The notes beneath the pieces were generated by a model. That model saw only the letters and a program-made list of their open reading frames with translations. It was not told the origin of the DNA and searched no databases. Made by a program: the position numbers and the translations under genes. From Mariniblastus sp. (GTDB lineage Bacteria > Planctomycetota > Planctomycetia > Pirellulales > Pirellulaceae), in the NCBI GenBank assembly GCA_028823415.1, contig JAPKBL010000005.1, positions 1-64,000 on the forward strand: a DNA stretch of 64,000 nt, in the 5' to 3' direction. Below, piece by piece: positions 26,937-36,284 of this stretch (within the stretch, counting starts at the first letter, position 1; each line of letters opens with the position of its first letter).

Positions 26937-29498
26937 TTATTGCTTGGCTGGTTCGGCATTGGGAAGTGGCAGACCCAGTTCGTCACTGTTGTGTTGGAAT
27001 CCGTTTCCATCAAAATCTACATAGATTGGATTGCTTACGGCAATTGGCGGACGCTTGCCGTAACGCGTTCCCATGACCTTTTCCATGGTCATGCCTTCGC
27101 CGATCGTGGCAACGATTAGATGTGCGTCACGGTCGATCGACAGATCGAATGACGAATCGAATTTTCGCACTGCGTCAATTTTACCAAACAATTCGGGCGA
27201 ATCCCTGCGCGTGTAGTTATGTTTTTCGCTTGGTTGTCCGTTGATGAAGACTTGCACGCGATTGACATCCAACCAGTTGGGGCACTGAACGGTTACTTTT
27301 AACGTCACTTTGCCATCGGTCGCAACCAGAGAATCTCCTGGAATCGCTAAGCCGGGGCTTGAGTTAGATTGTCCTGTAACCGAAAGGAAGGGGCCGGTCG
27401 ACATGATGATATGGCCGGCTTTGGCCTGTTGCACCATTTCGTCGCTAGAAATTTTTGCGGGGTCGTCGGTGCTGGAAGCGAACCAGTTTCTGCGCCATCC
27501 ACTACCGTGGTGGTTGTAGTGCGAGTCGGTGTTGATGACGCCGGGGATGCGGTAGCCTTGGTTGAGTAGCTGGAGCCATTGAAACATGGGAATCCGCATC
27601 CGACGCGTACTCGGTGGGTTGTTGGGAATGTCTTGAAAAATGGTTTCTAAAGGATGGACTTCAATGATGTCCGTCCATTTTAGCATCCCACGGAATCCTT
27701 CGTCGGGCACGCCATCGGTATCGAGGTCGCCGTATATCTGGTGCAGGTTAGGGTGGTTCATTTGAACCAGTTTTTCAGATTGGTTATCCCACATCGCGAG
27801 TCGCTCAATTTGCACGAGTGGATTGTAGGAGATTCTGGGGCCCCCTCCATTTTGAGTGTTAGGTCTCCAGATAAGCGGGAATGAATTCTGGTGGTTAACC
27901 GGTAATGGCGAGCCCGTTAATTCAATTCCGGTGCAGGTCGCCAATAAGTGTTCCAGGTTCATCTGCTGCAGGTGCGGCGTATAACTGTCGATTCGATTGT
28001 GTTCGGTACAGGGTGCAAACTCCACATTCTCGCACAGCAAATTTTCGACGCGGCCATATTGGTCGGATGTGTTGTCGCCTGAAGGGCTACTGTGGCTATG
28101 CAGGTCGTTGCTGACCCAACCTGTCGTATCGACAACTCGATCCAGCTGCACCGTGAGCTGCTGCATCTCCTTGGCGATAATCTCAACTTCTTTTCGAACA
28201 CTGTTGTATTCTGGACCACGGCTAAAATAGATCTCATACTTGCCCGGTTCGAGCGGACAATACATTCGGCCATGTACCGAGTAGACGAGGTTTTCCACGA
28301 AAGTCCTGGTGCTGCTCAGACCAAAGTTAGGGTGTTTTCCAGCTGCCGCATAAATGGTGGCTTTGACGGGAATAAGCTTGCCTTGACCATCTCTGACTTC
28401 CGCTGCAAAGCCACTGACATCTGTTAAGGGTAACGTTACAGTTTCGTTTTCCACAGTTTTGTTATCTTTACCGGATCGGAAAGTAACCTCCGTGCTTTGG
28501 TATCCCATGGCAGATGCTTTCGCAATATATTCGCCGGGTACGAGCCTGGAGTGGGCGACTCCCTGATCATTTGTCTGCAAAGTAAATGACTCCTGATCGT
28601 CATCCTCGTTGCCGTTAACCGGTCGCACAATAACTTTGGCGCGAAAGACGGCAGCCACTCCTTCAGCGGGCCGCGTCTCAGGACTGACTACGAATTGGTG
28701 CATGGTGGGTGAGATGTCCGGTTGTTCAACGATCGCCCGGAGGTCGGCTGGGCTGGTCGCCGGATAAAGACGGACCGTCCATTTCAGCCCGCTATCGGTT
28801 CGCTCGACATGGTCGTCCGAATATTGCAATTGGTTAGGCCGTCCCTTTTTCCAGTTCGGTGGTTGCTGCGGTCGTTGCTTCACAAGCGGGATTTGGAATC
28901 CAATCGTTTGTCGAAAAAACGAATCCTCACAATAGGCAAGGCTGCCAGACTGCTCAAACACGAACCATCCATCGGCGCGAACACCATCGAACGCTTTGAC
29001 ATCCTTTGCGGCATCCCCGTCGATAGTCACAGTGGATTCAACAAAAGAGTTTCCATCCTTTAGCCGGTATTCAACAATGGCGGCAGTGCCATCTTTGGCA
29101 ACTGTCTTGGACGATCGACATTGCCAAAAGATGGTGTCACCCTCCCTCCCGACTTTTACCAGGGAAGGATCATGGAATAAATATCGTCCTGCGGTCGGCG
29201 TGTATGCGCTGAGTTGATCATTCGATGGTTCATTGAGTGTAAGATCCAGAATGGAACCGCCAATGCTACGGACGGTCATGTTAGCGTCCCGAGTAGACAG
29301 GGCCGCCGCGATTGTCAATGAAATATGTTCGTTCTTCAGTAGATAGTCACCGTAAATCCAATCGACTTCCTTGCCGGAGATTATCGGCTCGGAACCCGGG
29401 GCGATGACACGGACCTCATCGGCAGTCGCTTGGGTTGCGGACAATCCAAAGGAGAGCCCGATGACAAGTTGAACTAGTATGGTGAGGCAGGTTTTCAT
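26937..29498 (-). CDS. CehA/McbA-family PHP metallohydrolase with Ig-like domains
   Basis: The 853-residue protein has a signal peptide ending 'ATQATA'. The first 290 residues are beta-rich. Two carboxypeptidase-regulatory-like domains follow ('LVPGEYIAKASAMGYQSTEV', 'LEPGKYEIYFSRG'). The C-terminal half is a PHP-type metal-dependent hydrolase: 'NDLHSHSSPSGDN', 'FAPCTEHNRID' and 'GVINTDSHYNHHGSG' supply His/Asp metal ligands. Members include carbaryl hydrolase-type enzymes, but the planctomycete forms are uncharacterised. Together with the downstream serine hydrolase it probably breaks ester or phosphoester bonds outside the cytoplasm. Confidence 0.8.
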   Translation of the reverse strand: MKTCLTILVQLVIGLSFGLSATQATADEVRVIAPGSEPIISGKEVDWIYGDYLLKNEHISLTIAAALSTRDANMTVRSIGGSILDLTLNEPSNDQLSAYTPTAGRYLFHDPSLVKVGREGDTIFWQCRSSKTVAKDGTAAIVEYRLKDGNSFVESTVTIDGDAAKDVKAFDGVRADGWFVFEQSGSLAYCEDSFFRQTIGFQIPLVKQRPQQPPNWKKGRPNQLQYSDDHVERTDSGLKWTVRLYPATSPADLRAIVEQPDISPTMHQFVVSPETRPAEGVAAVFRAKVIVRPVNGNEDDDQESFTLQTNDQGVAHSRLVPGEYIAKASAMGYQSTEVTFRSGKDNKTVENETVTLPLTDVSGFAAEVRDGQGKLIPVKATIYAAAGKHPNFGLSSTRTFVENLVYSVHGRMYCPLEPGKYEIYFSRGPEYNSVRKEVEIIAKEMQQLTVQLDRVVDTTGWVSNDLHSHSSPSGDNTSDQYGRVENLLCENVEFAPCTEHNRIDSYTPHLQQMNLEHLLATCTGIELTGSPLPVNHQNSFPLIWRPNTQNGGGPRISYNPLVQIERLAMWDNQSEKLVQMNHPNLHQIYGDLDTDGVPDEGFRGMLKWTDIIEVHPLETIFQDIPNNPPSTRRMRIPMFQWLQLLNQGYRIPGVINTDSHYNHHGSGWRRNWFASSTDDPAKISSDEMVQQAKAGHIIMSTGPFLSVTGQSNSSPGLAIPGDSLVATDGKVTLKVTVQCPNWLDVNRVQVFINGQPSEKHNYTRRDSPELFGKIDAVRKFDSSFDLSIDRDAHLIVATIGEGMTMEKVMGTRYGKRPPIAVSNPIYVDFDGNGFQHNSDELGLPLPNAEPAKQ

Positions 29499-29969
29499 AA
29501 TAGTGGGAAGGGTAGGAGTGAAGAATGGCCCATTAATGATAGTCGACCATTAAGTGGTAGAAGCGATGCTGGTGAACTCAATTGACGCGTGTATCACTGT
29601 CACCAGTGGACGCTGGAGTCTGATACGTCGACGACTGTTAGATTTTACAATCGTAATACAGCGAGGATTACTGAAGTTCAGTCATTGCCGGATTTCAGTC
29701 ATTGCCGGATTTCAGTCATTGCCGGATTTCAGTTTAACTGTTTCCATCGCAATCGCCAGTGCTCATTTTGAACCGCTGTTGGGTTGTGGGCTGTCGTACC
29801 ACTTCAGTCATAACTGGGGATCGGAAGGTAACAGATAATCTATTTTTCCCGATTTCTTCCAGTTCTGCTCCCCAATGCTGCGCCCCGGTTGCGGCTATTG
29901 CGTTCATCAATTAACAATTTCATTGAGTTCATTGCGGAACCGGTAGATTATTCTTCATAGAGAAAACGC
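29499..29969. other. Divergent intergenic region with tandem repeats
   Basis: These 471 bases separate the PHP hydrolase (minus) from the glycosyltransferase (plus). They contain a 17-bp tandem repeat listed separately. ORF 29554..29838 runs straight through the repeats and looks spurious. No promoter hexamers are convincing. Confidence 0.5.
29677..29732. repeat. 17-bp tandem repeat, 3.3 copies
   Basis: TTCAGTCATTGCCGGAT is repeated three times without mismatch (29677-29693, 29694-29710, 29711-29727) and followed by a partial TTCAG. A diverged partial copy (TTCAGTCATAACTGG) occurs about 70 bases further on. There are no spacers, so this is a slippage-type repeat, not a CRISPR. It lies upstream of both divergent genes. 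Confidence 0.9.
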
Positions 29970-31151
29970 ATGTACGAGTGGACGGTTATTTTACGAGCGA
30001 TCGGTATTCTAACGGTAGTCATTTGGTGTCTCAGTTGGGTGCGGGCCTGGTGGCATTCCAGGCAGTATGGCGAAATTCCCACGGGGGTAGCAGTGGGAGA
30101 GAACCAGTCAGATGTCTTGCCCGAGTTGTCTGTTTTGGTTCCAGCCTGTAACGAGGCGACGAGTATTGAATCGACCGCAACGAGCCTGTTGAATCAAACC
30201 TACCCAAATCTGCAGTTGATTTTTATCAACGATCGTTCGACGGACCAGACGGGTGAGATCATTGACCGCCTGGCCAAACAGAATCAGCGGATCACCGCGA
30301 TTCACATTGACACCTTACCCGATGGCTGGCTGGGCAAGGTTCATGCATTGCACGTGGCGACGGAACAGGCCACCGGTGACTGGTTGTTGTATACCGACGC
30401 GGACGTTGGTTTTGAATCGAATGCGCTCACCGAAATTATGCAATTCGCTCAAGCCAATCATATCGATCATTTGGCGGGACTTCCCCGGATGAAACCGGCA
30501 GGTATTTTAATTGAAATAGCGATCGCCGCATTTTACACGAGCTCGATGTTTTTTGTTTCAGCTAAGAGGGTTGCCAATTCGGATGATCCGCTGGCGGTAG
30601 GTGTCGGTGCTCTGAACTTGGTTCGCGCGAGCGCTTTGAGACAGACGGAGGGTTTTGAATGGTTGAAAATGGAAACGATCGACGATGTCGGTTTGGGGCT
30701 AATGATGAAACGTGGCGGTGGGCGTGCGATGGTTGTCCGGGCCGGAGATCAAATTTCGTTGCAGTGGTATCAAAATCTGGCTGAGATGGCCGGTGGATTG
30801 GAGAAGAATAGTCCCGGGCTAACTAAATACAGTGTGGTCCGTGCGATGGGGTTGTTAGCAATACTTCCGGTGGCTGTATTCGGATTTCTTTGTACCTTTT
30901 ATCTTCCGTTGGCAGGGGTCGCAGCGGCTTGGGCTGCAAGTGTGTTGTTCCCATTGTTGATCATGTCGACGTTCTCTCGCCAATCTTCGTTATCACGGAT
31001 GAGTTTCTTTTTGTTTCCCGTCGGTTTAGCTCTGTTGTGGATTATTTTTTCCCGTGCATTATTTTTGTTATGGCAGAGAGGTGGCGTGCAATGGCGCGGG
31101 ACGCAATACGGGATTAGCCAATTGAGGCAGGGCCAGCGGCTCGAATTGTGA
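29970..31151 (+). CDS. Membrane GT2-family glycosyltransferase
   Basis: The 393-residue protein has an N-terminal membrane helix ('AIGILTVVIWCLSWVRAW') and a GT-A domain starting 'LSVLVPACNEATSIESTATS'. Donor-binding acidic motifs are 'FINDRSTDQTGE' and 'LLYTDADVGFE'. The segment 'LPDGWLGKVHAL' is typical of lipid- or carotenoid-type glycosyltransferases (HpnB/CrtQ-like). 'ETIDDVGLGLMM' is the ED-type base, and 'QISLQWYQNLAEM' matches the (Q/R)xxRW-like region. Two to three C-terminal membrane helices follow. A lipid-linked acceptor is likely; the product is unknown. It stands alone and converges on the dGTPase gene. Confidence 0.82.
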   Translation: MYEWTVILRAIGILTVVIWCLSWVRAWWHSRQYGEIPTGVAVGENQSDVLPELSVLVPACNEATSIESTATSLLNQTYPNLQLIFINDRSTDQTGEIIDRLAKQNQRITAIHIDTLPDGWLGKVHALHVATEQATGDWLLYTDADVGFESNALTEIMQFAQANHIDHLAGLPRMKPAGILIEIAIAAFYTSSMFFVSAKRVANSDDPLAVGVGALNLVRASALRQTEGFEWLKMETIDDVGLGLMMKRGGGRAMVVRAGDQISLQWYQNLAEMAGGLEKNSPGLTKYSVVRAMGLLAILPVAVFGFLCTFYLPLAGVAAAWAASVLFPLLIMSTFSRQSSLSRMSFFLFPVGLALLWIIFSRALFLLWQRGGVQWRGTQYGISQLRQGQRLEL

Positions 31152-31207
31152 GCCTGGAGGAGGCTGCCGGTCAATTTTTATTTCTCGATGAAGAGTGGGG
31201 ATTTTCT

Positions 31208-32521
31208 CTAATTGAATCCATTGATCGAGTTTGAAATCTCGATTGCCCGATCATCCGTCATTCCAGAGATGAAATCCAGGGTATGGTGAATCCACCACAC
31301 GAATGGCTGTTTCGCGTTTGCCGCCAAATAGTCCTGGCTCCAGGCGAGTGAGAGACAGCGTTGTGCGATGAACGGCACCGAGTGTAGATCTTGATGTTCC
31401 GACAACGCGTAGGTTGCTTTTCCAAGAGCTTTCAAGATCCTCCCCATGACTTGATAGGATCCTATCTCAACGCGAATTTTTTTTTCAGCCGTGAAGATCT
31501 TGGTCGTATTTGCTTTCTTGACCGATGCAAAACATTCTGAGTCTTGCGGAGAGAGTCCCGCTTTTAGATCGTCAACGCGATTCCCGGACATGATCTCGTC
31601 ATAGTTCGATACGAACACATCCCAAAACGCCTCAATCAGGCGGCCGATGACCTCCGCGCGAAGCTGCGGCAGATTTGCCTTGTCGTGGTATTCCTTTTTT
31701 TTGTCACCAAGCAGACCGAAGTAAAGCTCACGAGCCTCGCTGGGCGAGATTTCGTTAATCTCAACGGCGTCTTCAATGTCGATGACGCGGTAACAAATAT
31801 CATCCGCAGCTTCGGACAAAAACGACATTGGATGCCTGGTAAATTCGTCACCCTTAAAAAGGCCCATTTCTGCAAAAATGGTTTTTGCTATTTCCTCTTC
31901 GCTGGAAAAAAAGTTGTACTTGCCGAGATTCTTGGCCCTCGGATCTGTTGATGTCCAAGGGTACTTCACCATTGTTCCGAGAGAGCAGTAGGTAAAGTGG
32001 AGGTAGGCAAGTTCTCCGAGGTCTTTGCGAGAGGCGAGTCTAAACCCTTGGGCATTTCCTTCAAAAATCAAGACATCTGCTTTAAGTCCTTCATCGTTAA
32101 AATCCGGTGGAAAAAACTCACGGGAGTGACTCTCAAGCCATTCCCGAATCGCGTATTCCCCTGCGTGACCAAAAGGTGGATTGCCAATGTCATGAGCCAG
32201 TGAAGCGGCCATCAGCGAAAAAGCGATATCATACTCATTGATCGAATTTGGAAGTTCTCCTTTTTCCTCTAGCAACTGGCCGAGTCGTCTTCCAAACGAC
32301 CGGGCAACCGAAGCGACTTCGAGTGAATGGGTCAGTCGATTGTGAATGTGAGCATTCTCTTCCATCGGGTGGACTTGGGTCTTTTTTCCAAGCCGCCGAA
32401 ACGAAGACGAGTAGATTGCGCGATCATAGTCCGTTTCAAACGAACTTCGGGATTTGACCGCATCCTTTGACGGGGTTGCATGGCGCGAGGTGCAGAGTAA
32501 TTTTTGCCAGTCAAGTTTCAT
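31208..32521 (-). CDS. dgt: dGTPase (deoxyguanosinetriphosphate triphosphohydrolase)
   Basis: I prefer the ATG at 32521 ('MKLDWQKLL'), matching the family N-terminus, giving 437 residues; the track start adds 18 unlikely residues. Diagnostic motifs are 'FRRLGKKTQVHP', 'RLTHSLEVASVARS' and the HD metal site 'ASLAHDIGNPPFGHAG'. Later blocks 'DDICYRVIDIEDA' and 'FISGMTDDRAIEI' also match. The enzyme hydrolyses dGTP to deoxyguanosine and triphosphate in the cytoplasm. It is the only clear housekeeping-type nucleotide enzyme in the region and is unrelated to the sugar genes around it. Confidence 0.93.
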   Translation of the reverse strand: MKLDWQKLLCTSRHATPSKDAVKSRSSFETDYDRAIYSSSFRRLGKKTQVHPMEENAHIHNRLTHSLEVASVARSFGRRLGQLLEEKGELPNSINEYDIAFSLMAASLAHDIGNPPFGHAGEYAIREWLESHSREFFPPDFNDEGLKADVLIFEGNAQGFRLASRKDLGELAYLHFTYCSLGTMVKYPWTSTDPRAKNLGKYNFFSSEEEIAKTIFAEMGLFKGDEFTRHPMSFLSEAADDICYRVIDIEDAVEINEISPSEARELYFGLLGDKKKEYHDKANLPQLRAEVIGRLIEAFWDVFVSNYDEIMSGNRVDDLKAGLSPQDSECFASVKKANTTKIFTAEKKIRVEIGSYQVMGRILKALGKATYALSEHQDLHSVPFIAQRCLSLAWSQDYLAANAKQPFVWWIHHTLDFISGMTDDRAIEISNSINGFN

Positions 32522-32657
32522 GTTGCGTTCTGCATTTGCTGCGCCGGCGATTATGTTGCGAGCTGGCATCTGCACCTTGCGGTCCTATCGAGTTGTCGCG
32601 GTGGTTGTTTTCTATTGACGACCGATAACGATCTAGCCCGGATTCACTTGAGGCGAA

Positions 32658-32686
32658 TCTTTCGGTCGGCGCGGCCGACCGAAAGA
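32658..32686. repeat. Strong GC-rich hairpin between sulfatase and dgt
   Basis: TCTTTCGGTCGGC-GCG-GCCGACCGAAAGA is a perfect 13-bp stem with a 3-base loop. The flanks GGCG...CGCC (32652-32690) extend it by four pairs after a 2-base bulge. It lies between the end of the minus-strand sulfatase and the start of dgt. There is no T-run, so it may stop 3' decay or act with Rho instead of being a classical terminator. Confidence 0.75.
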
Positions 32687-32772
32687 CGCCAACCATCCGA
32701 ACAACGAGCAAGTCATGGGAAGTTCTTAATGACGTCTTCAGTGGAGCGCGCGTCTTTTGTTTTATTAATCCA

Positions 32773-34665
32773 CTATTTGTCTTGGACGTAAACTTTCACC
32801 GTATCGGTGAACGCGGGAAGTTGGATATTTTTGCCGATGTCACGCGCCTTTACCGAAAACGTCACCCCGTATTCTGTGAACTTTCCGGGGACGGGGCCGG
32901 GATTGTCATGCGTGCCCATTTGTTTGGAGGACGTAATTTTGCAGAATCCTTTGGGAAGTTTCTTGGTCAGGATCGGTTGCGGGACGTCGGGGTAACGTGC
33001 GTCAGAGTGTTGGTTGTTGATCCAATTTTTCAAACCTTCCTTGGTGGTGTTGTTGTTGAACTGATAGACCACGCTTGTGACAGGAAAGGTCTCGTCTTGG
33101 TTGTCGATTTTCATTACCAGAACCGACTGTTGTTTTTCAAAGGTGTAGAAGACGAGGGTGTTCCGATAGCCAAGCATCGAATATGAAATTTCGACTTTCT
33201 TGGGTTTTATTTGATCTTTGATCTCCTGTTGATTCGCTGAAGCCCAGCCATGGCCTGTCGATAACTTTGGAGCGGTCGTTTTGATCTCTGGGATTTCACC
33301 GAGCGGCGCCAGTGTTGTAGCCCAAGCCGCATGTTTGGTGGCCATTTGTTTCACGATTTTCGGATGTTTTGCAGCGACGTCCTGTTCTTCCCTTGGATCT
33401 GATTTGAGATCAAATAATTGCCACGGATCCTTGTCGTATTTCTTGTAGAGTCGCCAATCTTTCCAGCGAACGGCGATTAAATGACGACGAACCGCGTCGC
33501 CCGGTTCGTTGTTGAGCCAGTGTAGATACTCATGTGCATCGCTGGTTTGTTCACCTTGGAGGTATGGAAACAGATCCACTCCATCACAGTGTTGGGGGAT
33601 GGGCTGGCCAACCAGCGAGGCGATCGTGGAGTAGAAATCAAAGTTGGCGATTAAGCCGTCATGCTGTTTTCCTTGGGGGAGCGTTCCGGGCATGGAAAAG
33701 ATTGTGGGCACGCGCACCCAGCCTTCTTTTTGCGTTCCGTTTCCTTTCCCACCTGTATAGGGAGCGGAGGATCCGCCTTCGCTACCATTGGCGCCATTGT
33801 CGCTGGTAAAGATCACCAGTGTATTCTCACGCAAGCCCTGTTGGTTTAGGGCATTGATTAGCTTGCCAACTTGATCATCGACCGCGACGATCGCGCCAGC
33901 GAGTTTACGGCGGTTACCCTTGGCGGTGGTCCGTGCCATCAGACGTTCAGGGGCTTCGACACTTGGCGAGTGGACTGCTTCAGGCGACCAGTAGAGAAAA
34001 AAGGGCTCTTCTTTGTGCCGTTTCACAAAATCGGTCATCGAGTCGCCATCGTAATCGGTCAACCACATGGTCTCGCCAGCTTCATTGACACAAAAGTACT
34101 TTGACCCACTCTTTTTTGCAGCGATTTGTTGCATCGCTTTCGGCAGCTTGGCAATCTCTTGTTTGGTGTATTTTTTCTTTGGCGGGGTTTTTGCGATTTC
34201 GGTGAATCCCACTTGGAGGGGGCGTTGTAACTTGGTTCCGATATCCCATTTGCCGATCTGCCCGGTGACGTAGCCGTTATCGGAAAGGAACTTTGCGAGC
34301 GTGGGTCGGTCCTCTGGAATGGGCAGTCCGCGCGACATGCCATACTTACCGAATCGTTGCCCATATTGGCCCATGATCATGCTGCATCGACTTGGACAGC
34401 ACGGAGGGTTGGTGATGTAAGACGCCGTGCACTGAACGCCTTCGGCGGCCAGACGATCGATATGAGGTGTCGGGATATCCTCACATCCAAAACAACCAAT
34501 GTCCCCGAATCCCAAATCGTCAATGTAAATTAAGATGACATTGGGGGCGTCCTGATTTGGTCGGGCTTGAGCTGGAACATCGGGCCGCTCAGCAGCATTG
34601 CCCTGTCTTGCAAAGACGCAAAGAACGAAAAGAACGAAAAAGATAATTAGCGTGATTTGTTTCAT
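32773..34665 (-). CDS. Type I sulfatase with C-terminal beta extension
   Basis: The internal ATG at 34665 has AGGGAA upstream and starts the signal peptide ('ITLIIFFVLFVLCVFARQGNA'), giving 630 residues. The metal site is 'YIDDLGFGDIGCFG', the formylglycine site C89-C-P-S-R, and 'IGKWDIG' and 'FTSDNGANGSEGG' complete the core. Residues about 480-630 are a beta-rich tail ('KVEISYSMLGYRNTLVFYTF') not seen in minimal sulfatases. It starts 43 nt after the Gfo/Idh/MocA gene and probably belongs to that operon. Confidence 0.92.
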   Translation of the reverse strand: MKQITLIIFFVLFVLCVFARQGNAAERPDVPAQARPNQDAPNVILIYIDDLGFGDIGCFGCEDIPTPHIDRLAAEGVQCTASYITNPPCCPSRCSMIMGQYGQRFGKYGMSRGLPIPEDRPTLAKFLSDNGYVTGQIGKWDIGTKLQRPLQVGFTEIAKTPPKKKYTKQEIAKLPKAMQQIAAKKSGSKYFCVNEAGETMWLTDYDGDSMTDFVKRHKEEPFFLYWSPEAVHSPSVEAPERLMARTTAKGNRRKLAGAIVAVDDQVGKLINALNQQGLRENTLVIFTSDNGANGSEGGSSAPYTGGKGNGTQKEGWVRVPTIFSMPGTLPQGKQHDGLIANFDFYSTIASLVGQPIPQHCDGVDLFPYLQGEQTSDAHEYLHWLNNEPGDAVRRHLIAVRWKDWRLYKKYDKDPWQLFDLKSDPREEQDVAAKHPKIVKQMATKHAAWATTLAPLGEIPEIKTTAPKLSTGHGWASANQQEIKDQIKPKKVEISYSMLGYRNTLVFYTFEKQQSVLVMKIDNQDETFPVTSVVYQFNNNTTKEGLKNWINNQHSDARYPDVPQPILTKKLPKGFCKITSSKQMGTHDNPGPVPGKFTEYGVTFSVKARDIGKNIQLPAFTDTVKVYVQDK

Positions 34666-34708
34666 TGGGTTCCCTGATCGTAAATGTTTGCCGCTTCGCG
34701 TGGTGATT

Positions 34709-36178
34709 TTAATTTCCACTGGGATCTTTGCCGTCCACCCACGGTCCAGCGAGTTTCATATGGGTGGGGTCCTCGAGCACGCTACCGGTGTCGCCGGCAT
34801 TCCAACCGGCAATATGATTAGGCTTGCCTCGCTCGGTGGATTTTTTTTCCCACCGCGTCGCCCAGGTTGAATCGGCTTCTTTGACCGAGTGTGTCTGGTC
34901 ATCGAAGAAATAGGCTTTCCCTGTGCGATAGCTTTTCGCGCCGAGAAGCACGGTTGTGATGGCCGCTGCTCCCAACAGCGGATCATTGTTACACATCGCC
35001 GGATCTTCGGCCACCATCGCGTCGATCCAGTTCTTGAAATGCGTATAGGTTGAGTCTACCTTTTGGGTTGCAATGCGTTCCTGTTTCAATTTGCTATTCC
35101 GGGTGACTTGAGGTCGTTCCGGGATGTAATCAAACCCATCAAAACTCTCGCCTGTTCCAAACACAAAAGACCCGTGATGCCCTCGGATGGTTTGTTGAAT
35201 GGGTGTGTTGGCACAAGCCATCGTCGCGGTCACCAGTCCCTGAACCCCTTCATTGAAATCGGCAACAACCGTTGCCACGTCAGGAACGGTTCGTCCGTCG
35301 TACTCGAGGAAAATGCCTCCCGCGCCCACGACTCGTCCCGGGAATCGAAGCCCAGTGGCCTTAAACATTGACGTGGTGCGATGCACAAACAAGTCGGTGA
35401 ACATTCCTGAACCGTATTCCCAGAAACGACGCCACTGTCCGAATTTTTCGCGATCAAAAGTCTCGTACTTTGCCAGTCCTTCTTCAACGCCGAGCCATCG
35501 TTTCCAGTCGATGTTGTCCGGCGTCATTTCTTTTTCAAGCTTTTGGCTTCGCCATTGTCCTTGTGCTGAATTCCGGAAAAACTCGGTCTGGTACTGGAGC
35601 ACTTTGCCGAGTTTCCCGGCCTGCAACATTTCGTTGACTTGTCCCCACAATGGCAAGCTCGTCGATTGGACACCAACTTGCATGACCTTGCCCGATTTTT
35701 GCCACGTCTTCATCACGTCGATGGCTTCTTCGACGGTCTTGGTCATTGGTTTTTCGCAATAAACGTTCAGCCCTTTTTCGAGTGAATCAATGGCTTGTTT
35801 AGCATGCCAATGGTCTGGCGTGCCGATGCAGACTGCGTCCAGGTTCGATTTCTCAATCATTTCCAGATAGTCAACGAACTGCCCCGGTGCCTGTCCCGTT
35901 TCCTGCTCGATGTACTTGGCTGCTCTTTCGCGGTGCTTATTGTAGACATCACAGACTGCGACTAGTTCAATCGGCTGGCCTTCCCCTTGAAGTTTGCACA
36001 ATGTTTTTACATGAGCTCTGAATCCCCGTCCGCCGGGGCCAATGAAGCCGATTCGGATTTTAGCATTGGCCAACGACGAAGACTCTGCCGAAGCTACCGA
36101 GGTAAAGGCCGCCATGGAGGCGACCGCGGTCGCGGATTGTTTGATAAAGTCACGTCGGTTCTTATTTGATTCTGACAT
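34709..36178 (-). CDS. Gfo/Idh/MocA-family oxidoreductase, Tat-exported
   Basis: The ATG at 36178 ('MSESNKNRRDFIKQSATA') starts a twin-arginine signal, giving 489 residues. The Rossmann fold is recognisable by 'IRIGFIGPGGRGFRAHV' and 'ELVAVCDVY', followed by 'CIGTPDHWHAKQAIDSLEKG' and 'VYCEKPMTKTVEEA' with the EKP motif. This family oxidises or reduces sugars using NAD(P). The Tat signal is typical of planctomycete members, where the cofactor is loaded before export. It lies between the DUF1080/sulfatase-stub gene and a sulfatase, which favours a role in sugar processing. The AAAAAGAAAACTG leader resembles those of two other starts here. Confidence 0.92.
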   Translation of the reverse strand: MSESNKNRRDFIKQSATAVASMAAFTSVASAESSSLANAKIRIGFIGPGGRGFRAHVKTLCKLQGEGQPIELVAVCDVYNKHRERAAKYIEQETGQAPGQFVDYLEMIEKSNLDAVCIGTPDHWHAKQAIDSLEKGLNVYCEKPMTKTVEEAIDVMKTWQKSGKVMQVGVQSTSLPLWGQVNEMLQAGKLGKVLQYQTEFFRNSAQGQWRSQKLEKEMTPDNIDWKRWLGVEEGLAKYETFDREKFGQWRRFWEYGSGMFTDLFVHRTTSMFKATGLRFPGRVVGAGGIFLEYDGRTVPDVATVVADFNEGVQGLVTATMACANTPIQQTIRGHHGSFVFGTGESFDGFDYIPERPQVTRNSKLKQERIATQKVDSTYTHFKNWIDAMVAEDPAMCNNDPLLGAAAITTVLLGAKSYRTGKAYFFDDQTHSVKEADSTWATRWEKKSTERGKPNHIAGWNAGDTGSVLEDPTHMKLAGPWVDGKDPSGN

Positions 36179-36284
36179 CAGTTTTCTTTTTGGCAAGTAT
36201 GAGATAGTGATCGTGGTAGAAAATTGGGGATGGATTTGCAATCAAGTCGAGCAAATCGATGAAGTTGCGGGAGATGCCAAAAGG

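Noticed and set aside
29677-29732. Possible CRISPR array
   Set aside because: The repeats are contiguous with no spacers, so it is a simple tandem repeat.
31154-31168. AGCCT-GGAGG-AGGCT stem after the glycosyltransferase gene
   Set aside because: Only 5 bp and the T-rich stretch starts well beyond the stem; not reliable as a terminator.
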